From CALMSM01 sp964534095 (GTDB lineage Bacteria; Patescibacteriota; Saccharimonadia; Saccharimonadales; CALMSM01), in NCBI GenBank assembly GCA_964534095.1, contig CAZHPF010000057.1, forward strand, positions 1 to 6,451: a stretch of 6,451 nt of DNA, in the 5' to 3' direction. The position numbers were made by a program, and so were the translations under genes. The stretch's first letter is position 1. Every line of letters begins with the position of its first letter. The notes under the pieces were generated by a model. That model saw nothing but the letters and a program-made list of their open reading frames with translations. It did not search any database and was not told the origin of the DNA. Below, piece after piece: positions 4,779 through 6,451 of the stretch.

Positions 4779-5447
4779 ATGATTATTCATGACGTCTATC
4801 CTTATACAGAGGCACCACTTCCAGAGTTTGAAACCATGCACCAACTCCCCACTCGAGAAGAGCGTGCAGACTTTGTTATGGTAGTGTTAGAAACTTTGGC
4901 ACGCAATCCATCCTATAGAATTGGTGACGAAACAGAAAAAGTTAGTCTTTGGCTACCCGAAGGAATCATTTATGTAGCAAGACACTATTCTGGCGGTATA
5001 GGCTCAGGCGATGTTGAAGCTTTAGGGGTTGAACTGTCAATTTTTAAAGAGGTGGGTAATCCTGCTGCGGACTCTAAAGAAGTTGAAGTATACCAAGCAT
5101 TCCAGTCACGAGGACGCCAATATGGAGGCATGCCAGTACTTTGGGACTGGGGCGTAAACGTAGCTGGAGTCGAAGGGTCGGCAGGCCAGGCGTTTGCTGA
5201 CATGGTGGAGCTACGAGCTGACCAGCCGCCAAGCCACTTAGCCGTTCAACCCAAAACGCTAACAGAAAATCTAGGGCTTGCTGCAGTTCAAGCGCACATA
5301 ATGGATATAGTCGGCGAGATTAGTGGCGATGAGTTAAGAGCAATTTCTGCTAACATCGAACATATGGAGGGTGAAAGTACAGCCTGCAGTCAACGTACGC
5401 TAGTGGCTATTACTCAATTACTTCGTGATTTACTAACACACGATTAG
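4779..5447 (+). CDS. Protein of unknown function, 222 aa
   Basis: An acidic, soluble-looking protein with no signal peptide or membrane segment. I do not recognise a family. Visible: a proline- and acid-rich start (MIIHDVYPYTEAPLPEFETM), a helix (REERADFVMVVLETLARN, about 26-43), a beta-rich middle (KVSLWLPEGIIYVARHYSGG, 54-73) with VEALGVELSIF, a glycine-rich segment with two tryptophans (YGGMPVLWDWGVNVAGVEG, about 114-132), and two C-terminal helices (LAAVQAHIMDIVGEISGDEL and TLVAITQLLRDLLTHD). Only two methionine starts are near and the -10 spacing fixes the first. It has the strongest promoter of the window, suggesting substantial expression. Codon use and frame integrity support a real gene. 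Isolated transcription unit; no clear terminator after the stop. Confidence 0.85.
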   Translation: MIIHDVYPYTEAPLPEFETMHQLPTREERADFVMVVLETLARNPSYRIGDETEKVSLWLPEGIIYVARHYSGGIGSGDVEALGVELSIFKEVGNPAADSKEVEVYQAFQSRGRQYGGMPVLWDWGVNVAGVEGSAGQAFADMVELRADQPPSHLAVQPKTLTENLGLAAVQAHIMDIVGEISGDELRAISANIEHMEGESTACSQRTLVAITQLLRDLLTHD

Positions 5448-5567
5448 AAAAACTTTACTAGTGAAATTCTTATCTATCGACAAGAGGAGCTATACTTAGG
5501 GGTTGCAGTAAACTCTATGATGGTTCTTTGGTGGGGCTACGTTTTTAAAGACTTCGCAAATGCCTTT
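5448..5567 (+). other. Spacer upstream of the VOC gene
   Basis: About 120 bases with no supported gene. A TATACT (5491-5496) resembles a -10 box but leads to no start codon. An ATG at 5517 is in frame with the VOC gene; the 22 residues it would add (including MMVLWWGYVFKDF) are not family-like and lie upstream of the better promoter. Confidence 0.4.
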
Positions 5568-5576
5568 TGCTATGAT
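5568..5576 (+). promoter_or_regulatory. Extended -10 promoter, leaderless arrangement
   Basis: TGCTATGAT (hexamer TATGAT 5571-5576) ends exactly six bases before the ATG at 5583. No Shine-Dalgarno site and no good -35 at the usual distance. This box decides the start of the VOC gene. Confidence 0.75.
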
Positions 5577-5582
5577 AAAGCT

Positions 5583-5960
5583 ATGGATAAAGTAGCGGGA
5601 ATAATTTTACTTGTTGATGATATAAAAAAGTCTACGACGTTTTACGAGAAGCTCGGGTTTATAGTAACTGAAGAAAAATTAGACATTGCTACGACATTAA
5701 ACCTGGGTGATTTCTGGGTAGAACTACTTCACAAAAGTAAAGTGGTGTCAGAAGAGTATAAGGAAGACGCTGGAGCCACACATAAAGGAGCGGGCATATA
5801 CCTTCAAGTTCAAGTGAAAGATGTTGACGCTGTCTACAAGAAAGTCGTTGCCAATGGCATACGGCCTTTAGGAAAACCACAAGATTATCCTTGGCAACAG
5901 CGCGAATTTATTGTTACCGACCCAAATGGCTACAGAGTCGCTTTTTTCAGCATGCTCTGA
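5583..5960 (+). CDS. VOC superfamily (glyoxalase/bleomycin-resistance fold) protein
   Basis: A 125-residue single-domain protein made of two beta-alpha-beta-beta-beta units. The first begins at once with KVAGIILLVDDIKKSTTFYE and KLGFIV (2-27), the usual VOC opening; the second has IYLQVQVKDVDAVYKKVVAN (about 72-91), and the end FIVTDPNGYRVAFFSML carries the D-P-x-G-Y-x-x-x-F signature. Members bind a divalent metal and isomerise, cleave or sequester small molecules (glyoxalase I, dioxygenases, fosfomycin or bleomycin resistance); sequence alone does not say which. WVELLH (about 44-49) holds the mid-domain Glu commonly used as ligand. Length is right for a domain that dimerises. The start at 5583 is chosen over the in-frame ATG at 5517 because the protein fold begins there and a -10 box ends six bases before it. 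Confidence 0.9.
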   Translation: MDKVAGIILLVDDIKKSTTFYEKLGFIVTEEKLDIATTLNLGDFWVELLHKSKVVSEEYKEDAGATHKGAGIYLQVQVKDVDAVYKKVVANGIRPLGKPQDYPWQQREFIVTDPNGYRVAFFSML

Positions 5961-6010
5961 ATAATAATTCCGATAGACTCTACGGCGGCTATCCAAACAT
6001 ACACGATATG

Positions 6011-6034
6011 AAAGACTTCTTCGGAAGTCTTTTT
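6011..6034 (+). terminator. Intrinsic terminator after the VOC gene
   Basis: AAAGACTTC (6011-6019) pairs perfectly with GAAGTCTTT (6024-6032) over nine pairs around TTCG; the closing C-G makes the very stable cUUCGg tetraloop. The T run spans 6030-6034. It ends two bases before the TG of the next promoter. Confidence 0.85.
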
Positions 6035-6035
6035 C

Positions 6036-6044
6036 TGGTATGAT
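6036..6044 (+). promoter_or_regulatory. Extended -10 promoter, leaderless arrangement
   Basis: TGGTATGAT (hexamer TATGAT 6039-6044) ends exactly six bases before the ATG at 6051. No Shine-Dalgarno site. The preceding terminator occupies the -35 region. Confidence 0.75.
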
Positions 6045-6050
6045 TAACCA

Positions 6051-6212
6051 ATGGCTATTAGCCCTAAATGCGATAAATGTGGTGAGGAACTTCAGGACTT
6101 TGGCGCAATTCTACTAAGTCCTCCTGATGAAAAAGGCAAAGTGAAGAAATTTCACTTATGCAAGTCTTGCTATGCAGTCATGACAATCCAGCTGAACAGT
6201 AATGAACTTTAG
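6051..6212 (+). CDS. Small zinc-ribbon protein, 53 aa
   Basis: A 53-residue protein beginning MAISPKCDKCGEEL with two CxxC knuckles, C7/C10 (CDKC) and C37/C40 (CKSC), separated by 26 residues: the layout of a zinc ribbon holding one zinc. Between them GAILLSPPDEKGKVKKFHLC forms a likely beta hairpin, and the second knuckle is preceded by FHL as in many ribbons. After it comes a short helix (YAVMTIQL). No DNA-binding extension or partner domain is present, so the role (nucleic-acid or protein contact) is open. Too short to be called confidently by length, but the four cysteines, the -10 box at the proper distance and the terminator just upstream make it a well-supported gene. Confidence 0.85.
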   Translation: MAISPKCDKCGEELQDFGAILLSPPDEKGKVKKFHLCKSCYAVMTIQLNSNEL

Positions 6213-6252
6213 TTGCGATACTATCAGCAGTGAACCTCCAATCCAGTCATGC

Positions 6253-6280
6253 TTGCAGTAAATAACGATCGTGGTATTGT
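6253..6280 (+). promoter_or_regulatory. Extended -10 promoter, leaderless arrangement
   Basis: TGGTATTGT (hexamer TATTGT 6275-6280) ends exactly six bases before the ATG at 6287. A weak -35 (TTGCAG, 6253-6258) lies 16 bases upstream. No Shine-Dalgarno site. Confidence 0.65.
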
Positions 6281-6286
6281 TTGACT

Positions 6287-6451
6287 ATGCAGATTGCTAC
6301 ATTTGAACAAGATAATATGTACTATACTTTTGAACCGCCGATTGAAGTTGGCGATGCACGAGTAGGCTCAATCCATGAACTGGCAGCTATTGCTCTGCTT
6401 GGGAGTGAAGCGAATGAGGCTGAAATTACAGCCGCTATGATGAGCTTTACG
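6287..6451 (+). CDS. N-terminal part of an unknown protein, runs off the window
   Basis: Fifty-five codons are visible, open to the last base. The sequence starts MQIATFEQDNMYYTFEPPIE and goes on with a predicted helix (SIHELAAIALLGSEANEAEI, about 28-47). No signal peptide, membrane segment or recognised motif. The start is supported by a -10 box six bases upstream, as with its neighbours, and by the lack of any upstream in-frame continuation. Family and full length unknown. Confidence 0.65.
   Translation, partial: MQIATFEQDNMYYTFEPPIEVGDARVGSIHELAAIALLGSEANEAEITAAMMSFT

Noticed and set aside
5491..5516. Possible small RNA or promoter at TATACT 5491-5496
   Set aside because: No TG extension, no good -35, no start codon and no terminator follow; nothing supports a product.
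1..6451. CRISPR array, insertion sequence or toxin-antitoxin pair
   Set aside because: No spaced repeats, transposase motifs or paired small toxin/antitoxin genes were seen in any frame.

Overview
The window looks like chromosomal DNA of a small-genome bacterium, most likely a member of the Patescibacteria (CPR), with Candidatus Saccharibacteria as best guess. This rests on the DnaJ and DUF4234-type sequences, the adjacent RimB/RimK pair, very short gene spacing and several short orphan genes; it is an inference from memory of family sequences, not a search result. Stops are TAA, TAG and TGA, and no reading frame crosses a TGA, so the genetic code is the standard bacterial one and not the TGA=Gly code of Gracilibacteria/Absconditabacteria.

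Left half (1-3566): the 3' part of dnaJ; a 39-codon single-span membrane peptide gene; a two-gene operon for a RimB-like retropepsin-fold protease and a RimK-type ATP-grasp glutamate ligase; a multi-pass membrane protein; and, convergent on the minus strand, a DUF4234 membrane protein. Middle (3600-3800): tRNA-Lys(UUU) with its own promoter and terminator. Right half (3800-6451): an accessory-looking stretch with a C-terminal gene remnant, an SRPBCC/AHSA1 protein, the broken tail of an alpha/beta hydrolase, an unrecognised 222-residue protein, a VOC (glyoxalase-fold) protein, a 53-residue zinc-ribbon protein and the start of another unknown protein running off the end.

The most striking signal is in the starts of the single genes. 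Six genes (ATG at 2698, 4138, 4779, 5583, 6051, 6287) have an extended -10 box of form TGnTAnnnT ending exactly six bases before the ATG, and no Shine-Dalgarno sequence. Transcription would therefore begin at, or within a base or two of, the start codon: these genes appear to be transcribed as leaderless mRNAs. In contrast rimK, which is internal to an operon, has a GGAGG site, and the DUF4234 gene, whose -10 lies about 25 bases upstream, has AAGGAG. In three cases a hairpin, twice with a U-run and thus a likely terminator of the preceding unit, lies directly against the next -10 box, so stop and start signals share the same 50 or so bases. The signal also fixes the starts of the SRPBCC and VOC genes, for which longer upstream readings exist.
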